Assembly: GCF_000093085.1 (NCBI RefSeq)
Contig: NC_014219.1
Coordinates: 868,001-932,000 of the forward strand
Direction of reading: 5' to 3'
From: [Bacillus] selenitireducens MLS10
GTDB lineage: Bacteria > Bacillota > Bacilli > Bacillales > Salisediminibacteriaceae
Length of the DNA: 64,000 bases
The notes beneath the pieces are model-generated. The model searched no databases and was not told the DNA's origin. It saw nothing but the letters and a program-made list of their open reading frames with translations. Positions 53,010-62,700 of this stretch are shown here, in pieces. Positions within the stretch are counted from its first letter, which is position 1. The number at the start of each line of letters is the position of its first letter. A program made the translations under genes and the position numbers.

Positions 53010-53106
53010 GAAGGGAGGAAGGCAAGGTGTTGACTTTTGCCAACGGCAATTCCTCCCCCACCTGCACTTACGCTAAGAGGTGTGGGTATCCTTGCCGAAA
53101 TACGAT
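53010..53106 (+). repeat. 97-bp palindromic repeat, copy 2
   Basis: This second copy differs from copy 1 (49842) at about ten positions and by one extra base. It keeps the outer GGCAAGG/CCTTGCC arms and the CCACCT/AGGTG stem, while the GTTGAC/GCCAAC stem has a mismatch. It lies 16 bases before the start of the giant repeat protein gene, which has its own AAAGGGTGG site after the element. Confidence 0.75.
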
Positions 53107-53122
53107 AAACAAAAGGGTGGAT

Positions 53123-56100
53123 ATGATGCGATTATTTAATTTTTCCGGGTTTCTTATGATGATGCTGATCACGCTGTTTAGCACTGTGATGAGTGTGGGC
53201 GCGGTTTATGCTGAAGATGAGGAGAACTCATTCGAAGAAGTTTTATCACCAGGATCGAGCTATATTATAGAAAATCAAAGTAATGAACAGCAGTGGATTC
53301 GTACAAATGCTTCATCATCTAATGGTGACTATTTCGATTATGCGGTCTATACAGGGGAAGGCCAGGGGCATAGCCAAGGCGCATCTGCAACGAGGAGCAT
53401 CTCGATTCCGTCGGGTGGATCGGCGGTCGTCACGATAGGTTCTGACAGCGGCAACGTTACCGTAGAATGGGATGAGGCGAGTGTTTCCATTGCATCTACA
53501 AGTGAACCGGCACTCTACCATATGACGCTGGAGTCGGGCGAGAGCTACGAGTTCGTAAATCACAGTGCCGACGCCAGCTACAGACTCTTAAGCAGTGCGA
53601 CCTACAGTAATGATCAGCGCTATGATTACGCCGTGTACGAGGAAGACGGAAGCGGACGTACACAAAGGGTGAATACGAATGCGAGTATTTTGATCCGAGC
53701 GGGTGAGACAGCGATCGTGACTCCGACGGAGGAGAGTCCCCCTGTCACCTTCAGTGGGTATCACCGTTTTTTCGACGGCGTGGAAACGGATGAACCGGCA
53801 CTCTACCATATGACGCTGGAGTCGGGCGAGAGCTACGAGTTCGTAAATCACAGTGGCGACGCCAGCTACAGACTGCAAAGCAGTGCGACCTACAGTAATG
53901 ATCAGCGCTATGATTACGCCGTGTACGAGGAAGACGGAAGCGGACGTACACAAAACGTGAATACGAATGCGAATATTTTGATCCGAGCGGGTGAGACAGC
54001 GATCGTGACTCCGACGGAGGAGAGTCCCCCTGTCACCTTCAGCGGGTATCACCGTTTTTTCGACGGCGTGGAAACGGATGAACCGGCACTCTATCATATG
54101 ACGGTGGAAGCGGGTGAGAGCTATGAGTTCGTAAATCACAGTGCCGACGCCAGCTACAGACTGCAAAGCAGTGCGACCTACAGTAATGATCAGCGCTATG
54201 ATTACGCCGTGTACGAGGAAGACGGAAGCGGATATGCACAAAGCGTGAATTCGAGCGCGAATATTTTGATCCGAGCGGGTGGGACAGCGATCGTGACTCT
54301 GACGGAGGAGAGTCCCCCTGTTACCTTCAGCGGGTATCACCGCTTTTTCGACGGCGTGGAAACGGATGAACCGGCACTCTATCATATGACGGTGGAAGCG
54401 GGTGAGAGCTACGAGTTCGTAAATCACAGTGCCGACGCCAGCTACAGACTCTTAAGCAGTGCGACCTATAGTAATGACCAGCGCTATGATTACGCCGTGT
54501 ACGAGGAAGACGGAAGCGGACGTACACAAAGGGTGAATACGAATGCGAGTATTTTGATCCGAGCGGGTGAGACAGCGATCGTGACTCCGACGGAGGAGAG
54601 TCCCCCTGTCACCTTCAGCGGGTATTACCGTTTTTTCGCAGGTGACCCGATGGATGAGTCTGCTCTGAATCATATTACGCTTCAAGCAGGGGCTCATCAT
54701 GCATTTCACAATTCCGGTGAGCGGGCCTATCGCATACAGACCCGCTCTGCTGGTGATGGGGATTTGCGTTATGATTATGCCGTATACAGAGAAGATGGTT
54801 CGGGTTACAGACAAAGACGGAATTCGTCAGTGAATATCTATATTCCGGCAGGTGGAACAGCCTATGTAAGCCTTGCAGAGGACAGTGAGAGCGGCCGGTT
54901 CAGCGGTTTCGAAACCATGTTCCAAGATGCTTCTGTGGAGGAACCAGCATTGTATCTAGTAAGGCTGGATGCAGGGGGTGAGTATACATTCACTAATCGT
55001 GGCCAACAGAGCTATCGTATTCAAACGGGCACGATTGGTTCAGACAATACAGAGTATGCCTATGACAGTTACAGGAATGATGGAAGTCTTGCGAGAAGTC
55101 GTGAGAATACGTCTTTCTCCTCCATCCTTGTTCCTGCAGGAGGTAAGGTAGAGGTTCGCGTGAACTCAAACAGCGGTCCGGTCATATTTGGCGGATACTA
55201 CGATTTCTTTGGGTCAGGTGTTACTTCCCCGACTTGGGATGAAGAGCCAGGCAATGATTCTGATGATGAGGTGGCTGATCGGGAGGCGAACTACGATTCT
55301 CTTACCATAGGTCAGCTCGGGATTAAAGGAGATTTCGAAAACATCATCGAGGTTGGCGAAACTGTGGAAGTGAAGTCTGAAGGGACGTTATCCATCAATG
55401 ATTTTCTCTATTTTAAAGGAGATGCGTCCATTGATTTACTTCAAGATAAACTCACAGGTGATGGTGTGTTCTATGTCTCCACTGCGAACGGCCATAACTA
55501 TTATCTGTACGAAGGAGAATTTGAACTGGATGGTGACTCTCCTGGTTTCGACAGCAATGATCTGAGTCACTTTAGGTCAATTCGGTTTCAGGGAGTATCG
55601 ATTGATCTGAATAAAATGCAAATCCACAAATCGGGATTGTCGATAGAGGGAGAGGTTACCCTTTATCAATTTCCGGGGTTTCGGGATCAAGTAACGGTAG
55701 ACATTAATGAATTAGGCTATTCGCTTAATGATGGTCTCCTCCTTGATACGAAAGTTAACGCTCCTGATTTCAAAGCAGGCCCGATTGGAATAGAAAACAG
55801 CTATTTGGTATTTAATTATCAAAAGCGATTGTTTGGCGGGGGTGGCGAAGTCAAGGGATTGGGTACGTTTAATGTTGGAGTAAGTGCAGTAGAAGCGCAT
55901 TTTCGAATGAAGCACGGCAAACTGGACAGCGTGACTATCAGTGGTTCTCCAACACGACCGATTCCGCTTGGCCAATCTGGATTTGGTATTGGGAAGATTG
56001 GCGGCAGCTTAAGCAACCTGACGGGTATGGATCCACAGTATGGAACGACGTTCGGTGCCAGCATGTCCATTTCAGATATGTTCAGTCCGGAATTCAAGGG

Positions 56101-58324
56101 TCAACGTTTGATTAATGCCAATGATTTATCGGCCAATGTATCAAATATGCACATCAAAACCAGTGGGAGGTTGAATATTTATGACTTCCAACTTGCATCT
56201 GCAGAGTCTCAGTTTCACCGGAGCGATGGCTTTTTTGCCAAAGGAGATCTGAATGTACTGGATTTCATGCAGGGAGAAACAGAGATGAAGAAACCGTTAC
56301 GGACTCCGTTTAATGGATACGGCAGACTTGCGGTAGAGGCGCCAGAGGATTGGATAATCATCGGCGGGAGAACCTTCAATGAAGTGCGAATGGATATTGA
56401 TGATGATTCGATCACAGGAAGCGTGACTGTTGTAGGGATACCAATCGGAATAAGAGTCAATTTCGAAGACGGTTCCGTCGGGATAGCAGAATCTCATGCA
56501 TTTCCGTCGGTCAATCAGTATGAAGGTAATCGCGTCATATTGGGAGATAACTTCTCGCCGACAGGGACGCACGGTATGGATGAGCACCAGGTCTCACTTT
56601 TCAGTATGGAAGACCAGCGTGTGGATGTACCTCTTGAGAGTCATGAAGCGGTTCTTTTGGAAATCACCAACGCCCGTTCTGAGGAGTGGTTCAGTGTTGT
56701 GGGTCCTGATGGGAGAGACTATGAGCTGAATTTCGATGAGGAAGAGGGCAATGCACTTTTGGATGAAGATAAGGAACGGCTCTATGTCTCCATTCTTGAT
56801 CCTGAGAACGGGGACTGGACTGTCAAACGGGATGGCTCGTTTAACGAGGTATTTAACGTGACGGTGATCGATGTCAATTTGGATCCTTCCATGCAGGAGG
56901 TCGAAGTCCTGACCGTATCGGACGAGCACCTGTCTGTTAAGTGGGACGGCGGTGATACGCCGGATACGAGCGTCAGCCTCTACATCAGTGATGACCGGGA
57001 TTCCTATACGGGCTACCTCATGGCCGAAGGACTGGACGTAAAAGGAGAAGAGACATTCTCCATACCTGAGGGGATGATGACAGGGGATTACTATTTGTTT
57101 GCGAAAGCAGAGCGTGAAGGCAATGCGCCCGACTGGCTCTATGCGGAGCGCTCCTTTGTACTGACGGATCTTCTTGCACCAGAAGCTCCTAAAGGACTTG
57201 TGATAGACGATATCGGGAATGGAAAGGCCACTCTGTCCTGGTCAGAATCTGCGGATGACGGGATCGAAGGCTATCTTGTTGCCAAGCTTGCGGATGGTGA
57301 GCTGGACTATGAGGACAGTGTGTATGTGACTGCTGACGAAACGCAGGCCGAGGTTCGGGGGTGGCCGTTTGATGCAGATCACAGTGCCGTGGTTGTCGCT
57401 GTTTCAGTCAGTAACGACGGTCAGGAAGACGAGATGTTCCATTTCAGTCAGCCTTCCAATCCGGTGACGCTTCATATCCCGACGCCTGTACCGCCGGAAG
57501 TCACGGTTGATCTGCGAGTGGATGGCGGTTCTCTGAATCCGTTTGAAGAAGAGGATGGCAAGGTCTATTACACAGATCAGGCAGAGGTACAGCTCCAAGG
57601 CGAATCCGGTGAGTCCGTTAATTTCGAAGTGATCGTAAACGATGAGCACCTGGAGTTGCCGGAAAGGGAAACGTTGGCCCTCAATATTGAATTGAATCTC
57701 GGGACGAATGATGTTGAAGTCATTGCCGTGAATAAACGCGGTGACAAGACTGTCAAACGCTACGCGATTCATTCAGATTTGTTCTCTCCGCTTCTTCATA
57801 TCGATACACCTGCAGACGGTGCAACGATCGAGAGCAATTCTGTCTATATCAGCGGCCATACCGAAGCCGGGACGGATGTGTTTGTGAATGGCGAGCAAGC
57901 GTCTGTATCGGATGAGGGGTTGTTTGAACTGACAGTTGAAACAGACAAAGTCCGAGACGACATTACGATTGTTGCGCAAGATCGTGCTGGCAACCGCTCC
58001 ACGTACGAGGCCCTTGTGACGATGATCAACGATCAGGTCTATACGGATTTTGGTGAAGAAGAAGTTGAGCCAGATAAAGAGTGGACCATTGCCTTCAATC
58101 AGGCGCCACTGAACGACGATCTTGAACGTCATGTGTATGTGCTTGATGCTCATCACAGGCAGGTGGACGTCACGGTGGAGAAGGATGGTGATAAGCTCAT
58201 GGTGCGACCGGTTGAAGAGTACGTCTCCGGGGAGCGATACCGGCTTGTTGTCGAAGCTTCACTGAAATCGAAAGACGGAGAAGCGCTGTTTGAGGGCGTT
58301 CAAAAGACCTTTGTGATTGAATGA
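53123..58324 (+). CDS. 1733-residue secreted repeat protein
   Basis: A signal peptide (MMRLFNFSGFLMMMLITLFS, cleavage near VYAED) is followed by about seven repeats of 80-96 residues; four of them, from 53504, are almost identical (EPALYHMTLESGESYEFVNH, SNDQRYDYAVYEEDGSGRTQ, ESPPVTFSGYHRFFDGVETD). A large unrecognised region (residues about 720-1150: GTLSINDFLYFKGDASIDLL, KGLGTFNVGVSAVEAHFRMK) may be an extended beta structure. The C-terminus has fibronectin-III-like and Ig-like domains (LSWSESADDGIEGYLVAKLA, ISGHTEAGTDVFVNGEQASV) and a final SbsA-type Ig domain. I see no SLH, LPXTG or other anchor, so it may be released or held by other surface proteins. An in-frame frame extension upstream runs through the 97-bp repeat but lacks a signal peptide. 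Function unknown. Confidence 0.88.
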   Translation: MMRLFNFSGFLMMMLITLFSTVMSVGAVYAEDEENSFEEVLSPGSSYIIENQSNEQQWIRTNASSSNGDYFDYAVYTGEGQGHSQGASATRSISIPSGGSAVVTIGSDSGNVTVEWDEASVSIASTSEPALYHMTLESGESYEFVNHSADASYRLLSSATYSNDQRYDYAVYEEDGSGRTQRVNTNASILIRAGETAIVTPTEESPPVTFSGYHRFFDGVETDEPALYHMTLESGESYEFVNHSGDASYRLQSSATYSNDQRYDYAVYEEDGSGRTQNVNTNANILIRAGETAIVTPTEESPPVTFSGYHRFFDGVETDEPALYHMTVEAGESYEFVNHSADASYRLQSSATYSNDQRYDYAVYEEDGSGYAQSVNSSANILIRAGGTAIVTLTEESPPVTFSGYHRFFDGVETDEPALYHMTVEAGESYEFVNHSADASYRLLSSATYSNDQRYDYAVYEEDGSGRTQRVNTNASILIRAGETAIVTPTEESPPVTFSGYYRFFAGDPMDESALNHITLQAGAHHAFHNSGERAYRIQTRSAGDGDLRYDYAVYREDGSGYRQRRNSSVNIYIPAGGTAYVSLAEDSESGRFSGFETMFQDASVEEPALYLVRLDAGGEYTFTNRGQQSYRIQTGTIGSDNTEYAYDSYRNDGSLARSRENTSFSSILVPAGGKVEVRVNSNSGPVIFGGYYDFFGSGVTSPTWDEEPGNDSDDEVADREANYDSLTIGQLGIKGDFENIIEVGETVEVKSEGTLSINDFLYFKGDASIDLLQDKLTGDGVFYVSTANGHNYYLYEGEFELDGDSPGFDSNDLSHFRSIRFQGVSIDLNKMQIHKSGLSIEGEVTLYQFPGFRDQVTVDINELGYSLNDGLLLDTKVNAPDFKAGPIGIENSYLVFNYQKRLFGGGGEVKGLGTFNVGVSAVEAHFRMKHGKLDSVTISGSPTRPIPLGQSGFGIGKIGGSLSNLTGMDPQYGTTFGASMSISDMFSPEFKGQRLINANDLSANVSNMHIKTSGRLNIYDFQLASAESQFHRSDGFFAKGDLNVLDFMQGETEMKKPLRTPFNGYGRLAVEAPEDWIIIGGRTFNEVRMDIDDDSITGSVTVVGIPIGIRVNFEDGSVGIAESHAFPSVNQYEGNRVILGDNFSPTGTHGMDEHQVSLFSMEDQRVDVPLESHEAVLLEITNARSEEWFSVVGPDGRDYELNFDEEEGNALLDEDKERLYVSILDPENGDWTVKRDGSFNEVFNVTVIDVNLDPSMQEVEVLTVSDEHLSVKWDGGDTPDTSVSLYISDDRDSYTGYLMAEGLDVKGEETFSIPEGMMTGDYYLFAKAEREGNAPDWLYAERSFVLTDLLAPEAPKGLVIDDIGNGKATLSWSESADDGIEGYLVAKLADGELDYEDSVYVTADETQAEVRGWPFDADHSAVVVAVSVSNDGQEDEMFHFSQPSNPVTLHIPTPVPPEVTVDLRVDGGSLNPFEEEDGKVYYTDQAEVQLQGESGESVNFEVIVNDEHLELPERETLALNIELNLGTNDVEVIAVNKRGDKTVKRYAIHSDLFSPLLHIDTPADGATIESNSVYISGHTEAGTDVFVNGEQASVSDEGLFELTVETDKVRDDITIVAQDRAGNRSTYEALVTMINDQVYTDFGEEEVEPDKEWTIAFNQAPLNDDLERHVYVLDAHHRQVDVTVEKDGDKLMVRPVEEYVSGERYRLVVEASLKSKDGEALFEGVQKTFVIE
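53504..54655 (+). repeat. Four near-identical 288-bp tandem repeats
   Basis: Units start at 53504, 53792, 54080 and 54368, exactly 288 bases apart, each encoding 96 residues. Most differences are in the variable phrase around GRTQRVNTNAS versus GYAQSVNSSAN. Two or three more diverged units follow, to about 55210. Confidence 0.9.
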
Positions 58325-59310
58325 TAACAAGTGGATTTCCCGGGCTCAATTTCACTTGCATAAAAATAGAGATATCAGGACAGTGGAACTGTTTATTAAA
58401 ATGACGTGCGCCGAGTATTCTTTTGATAACAGTCGCGGAAGTGCCCAGGGATTTGTGCAGGCGCTCTATGATGGGGTATTAAAGAAGGAAAGAAAGACAC
58501 TCATTTTGATTCTGAGGCTCAAATTATCAGTGGTGATTTTTCCGTTTTCTTGTATTGCAGTATGGAATAAGAGCAGATGGCTGTAAATGAAGTTTCATTC
58601 ATTCGACCAATTTCTTTGAGTAAATAGTTTGATGTTCTTTAACAGCCCCTTGAACCTTTTGTTTCAGGGGGTTTTTGGTCCTTTATCAGAGTACTGTAGG
58701 ATTATCATATGTTTATGTTTGACCTCATTTAACTATAAAAGTTTGATCATTTGCTCTCTAATTATCTTAACTTTGCGAGAGAGGGTGCTTGGACATCCTT
58801 ATCCCTTTTGAATTTGGCCGTTTTTCGTTTGATTATGCGCGCTGACAACACTGTGTCTTTTTTATGATGGAAATGAAGTACAAGAGGATCAAGTAGGATT
58901 AAATATGGATAAAAACTTGGGTGTACATCGTTAATGCAAATGATTATGTCGAACCAATAAATGATTCTTTATAACCGCACCTAAAGTTTCATTTGATGAA
59001 CAGTTCTGTTTAAGTCAACTCTTTTATCATTTTTGGTCATTATCATCCATTATAAGGGTTTATAGAAGACTTTTGATGTAATTAAAATAAAGAAGGAGAC
59101 ATATGTTTCGTTGGGGAATTTTGTCGAATGTGAACCCTTTCCTTTATTGGATATTGAAAACTGCTTATGAGAGAAGTATGATTATTTGTGTAAAAATATA
59201 TAAACAAATTGAAGAAATATGAATGTAAAAAGACATTAAGCATGATTAGAATTGCGCTTTTCTACAAAAAAAGGTGACCGTTAGGACTACTTTGATAAGG
59301 AGGTGTATGT
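58325..59310. other. AT-rich intergenic region
   Basis: No convincing gene is found over nearly 1 kb. A terminator lies at 58644-58682. A short frame at 58317-58586 (FDNSRGSAQGFVQALYDGVL) might be a remnant of coding sequence but has no start signal. The stretch near 58900-59250 is AT-rich and could hold the promoter for the following operon. Confidence 0.4.
58644..58682 (+). terminator. Terminator after the giant repeat gene
   Basis: GCCCCTTGAAC and GTTTCAGGGG (58644-58670) pair around a CTTTT loop with one wobble, followed by GTTTTTGG. It lies 320 bases after the stop codon. Confidence 0.7.
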
Positions 59311-59766
59311 ATGACTGTGAGCAGACGGTCAAACCTTACGTTAATTTTATGGTTTCTATTTGCGGTATTGATTGTTGGTGTCGCGAGTGCAATGTTTTCG
59401 ACTGTGGCAGGAAACTCTCTGATTGTCCTTGTACCCGGAAGTGGCATGTTGGTTCTGCTAGGAGTTGTATTTCTGCTTTCCCGTCGGGAAAAGGTGGCGT
59501 TTAACAAGAGCAAACTGAACTATCAGCCTGTTTTAGGGTCTGTGGAATCAGTCTCCTTCCATAAGGTTGATCGTGTTCGTATGTATCAGCAGGAAAAGAA
59601 AGTTGTTGTGGGCGATCATCGCTCCTGGTCCTGGTGGCTCTCTTTCTACGACCAAAACGGGAGGAAGCTGACTTCGTTCGATGTAAAAATTTTAAATCAG
59701 GAAGCCCTGCAAAAGCTGACGGGTATTTTGGAGAGCCATGGACTGACAATCATAAAAAATAAATGA
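59311..59766 (+). CDS. Small two-span membrane protein
   Basis: This 151-residue protein has two N-terminal membrane spans (LILWFLFAVLIVGVASAMF and SLIVLVPGSGMLVLLGVVFL) and a cytoplasmic tail of about 90 residues with basic and aromatic residues (SFHKVDRVRMYQQEKKVVVG, WSWWLSFYDQNGRKLTSFDV), which resembles a small PH-like beta domain; that is inference. AAGGAGGTG precedes the ATG. It is followed after 8 bases by the giant SLH gene, so the two form an operon. Family not recognised. Confidence 0.75.
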   Translation: MTVSRRSNLTLILWFLFAVLIVGVASAMFSTVAGNSLIVLVPGSGMLVLLGVVFLLSRREKVAFNKSKLNYQPVLGSVESVSFHKVDRVRMYQQEKKVVVGDHRSWSWWLSFYDQNGRKLTSFDVKILNQEALQKLTGILESHGLTIIKNK

Positions 59767-59774
59767 GGTGACGT

Positions 59775-62700
59775 ATGTATATTCTAAAAAAAATCCAATT
59801 ATTCCTATTGACTGTTGTTTTGTTTCTATCCTTTGTCTTACCTGTTAATCCCGGTGCGGCTGATGCTGCAGGACAAGGACCAGAGACAGCGTCACAATCA
59901 GACAGAGACGAAATGTATGAACCGTTTGAACCGGTTGTAACAACGGCTTCCGAAGGGGACAGGCGGCGGAGTGTACTATTGATTCTTGAAGAAGGAAATT
60001 CTCATTCCTCTATCTATAATGAAGAATGGCGGGGCTTTTCACAGCTCGCCAATCACTTGCAAGTCAATGATTACATAATTGAGGAAAAGGCATTACCTCA
60101 AATTACATTGGATGAGCTGTGGAACTATGATGCAGTCGTCTTCTTTTCAAACTCGAGGGCTCATATTTCTGATAGTGAGGTCCGGACCGTCCACAACTAT
60201 GTCCGGCAGGGTGGTGGACTGTGGATCCTCGGCGAGATGTCGTCAGAGGGCGGATTTCCTTACAATGAACCCTTGAATGAGATTGCCAAACCGTTTGGTA
60301 TTGAAATCGAAAAGGGACTGTTGTTTCAGGAAGAGCAGAGAGCTGAAGGCTTCTCCCATTCGAGAATGAATGGAAGGGGGTTGCCGCTCTTTACTGATAT
60401 CCAAGAGCATGTCACGATGTCAGGGGTAAATGAGTTCTACTACAACTGGGGAACAGCTTTGGATGTATCGCCCCCTGCGGTGCCGGTTGCGTTTTCTGAG
60501 GAGGATGCATGGCTCGACCCGGCCACAACATGGTATGAGGAGACGTGGAGTTCAGGAGAGGGCTGGTACTCGGAGCAAAATGACAGCCATTTGAGCGGTA
60601 AAATGCCAGTGGCAGCAGTATCAGAATTTGGAAGAGGAAAGGTCGCGGTATTGGGTGATTCAGGTATTTTTGCCAATGTATCGTTTGACGATAATGATCA
60701 CCGGCAGCTGACCTTGAACACGCTTGAGTGGCTGATGGATACTGAACGGGGCAGGGAAGTGACTGTCGAAACACTCTATCCTGTTACGCAATATACGCCT
60801 TCGACTGTTATGAAGGGAGGGAGTGCCGTTCGCTATTATCAGCTATTTGACGATCTGGGTGTCCCTGTGAGACGTGTCAACATTCAGTACCGCTTTGAGG
60901 GGCAGGAAGAAGTACGCATGGCTGAGACCAATGAACAGGGCATGTTTGCCGTAGAAACAGATCCGCTGTTCGAATCGAACCTCCAGCGTGTTAAGTTCGA
61001 AAACGTTCAGTATCAGTGGCCTGAAGACACCGCTACGTTCCCGGTTCAGGTGAGAGATCGTGAATTTAATCAGACATTCTCGCTTTCAACCGAAATGAGT
61101 GGTCAGGTGGGTGTAGGTGCGCCTTCGTTGAAGGTAGGGAACCTAGTGGAAATTAATACAGTTTCAGCTGCTCTTAAGCTTGGGGCAGGTTCTTCAACCA
61201 TGCTCAACTATGAAAACATTGGGGAAGTCTATAATCTCAAGTTAGAACAGAGGGTAAACAACGAAATTGGTGTTGGAGGAGAGGCGGGCCTACGAGCATC
61301 AATCCTTAGCGGTGAAAATACACCGACAATGAAGGCAGGTGCCGGCATTGAGTCAAATGCCAGCGGCTCTGTCAGTCATGGATATTCGGCCACTTTCGAT
61401 TCATTTAACGATCGTGACGGTGAACGGTATAATCAGCAGCTAATGGAATCCTTTCTGTTTATGCTGAATGCCGCTGTTGTTAATAATTCTAGAAATGCAG
61501 TCGGGGCAATTGTCTATAATTACTTGCTGGACAATGTCGATTTGGAAGGAGAGTATTCCCAAACCGGTGGATACGGCGGGGCGGCTTCAGCTGGAGGTTC
61601 AGTCGAGATTGGTGTGGATTTTCCCTTTACAGAAAATGTGAGTGCTGCAACGATGTTCGAGTCAAATATTGGTGTTGATATGACATACGATAAACAGGTT
61701 GAGCATCATTTCAACAGTGATGAGGTAAAACACTCCGTAGTCAGGGGTCTGGCCGGAAGTTATAACATTGGCAAGATTAAAAATCAAATTGATACCAGTC
61801 CGGTGAACCTTAATTTGGAACGTTCGGATAGCAACGTCTACAGTGATGGAATTCATGAAGAGACAGGCTTGAGTTTGACGAAGCGAGGCTCAGTAATTGA
61901 GGATTTAACCTGGCATTCAACGGTTCAGACGTCCTCCGAAAACGGATTCGTCACAGGGCATGATTCGTTCCTGAAAAAGACCAACGTCTATCCTTCCGGG
62001 GAACTTACGACCCTAAAGGATAACGTTCCAGCCATTCATGGTTTTTTGGATAATCACAGGATTAGTCTGAGTAGTTTAGATCGGATTCAAGGTGAGGCGA
62101 TGAACTTTGCCGATCATTATGAATGGCAGATCTCAGAAAAGGAAGAGGAATCGGTTAATTTAGGTTTGGAATTGGCTATTTCTGTCGGCCCCAAAGTGGG
62201 ATTGGGTGCCAGTTTTTCAGGGGCTGATGAAATCGAATACACCCGAGACGTCGGTGTATTTGAGTCCGGGCTTGGAGAGATCGTCCTTGAGCGGTATGAC
62301 GATGATACGTATATCGATGGGCAGAGGCAGGATGTGACGAACCTCCTTGATGAGTATGCATATGCCGTTGGTGATGCTGTCTCTCACTTGTTTGATTCAA
62401 CTGTGCAGGCACTGGCCGATGGTGCAGAGTATGTCTGGGAATCGGGCAAAGCGACGGTGAAAAGCGTTGGAAGCGGAATTGCTTCTACAGCTCGCGGTGT
62501 CTTAACTACGGTGACTGACGCTGCTTCCGGGTTCAGCTTCTTTTCCGCTCAGACCGCAACAGGGCAGGCACCAATCATCAGCGAAATCTATCTGTATCAT
62601 CTGATTGATGAGGACGGTGATGAGCTTGAGAATTATGGGGAAGTTGAGCTTTCTCTTGAGTATGAACAGTCTAAAGTCGATCAATATGGCTATCAGGATC

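Noticed and set aside
53504-54655. CRISPR-like periodic repeat
   Set aside because: The 288-bp units are contiguous coding repeats without spacers, in one open reading frame.
58317-58586. Short gene after the giant repeat protein
   Set aside because: The start overlaps the upstream stop without a usable SD, and the sequence looks degenerate; listed only as a possible remnant in the region note.
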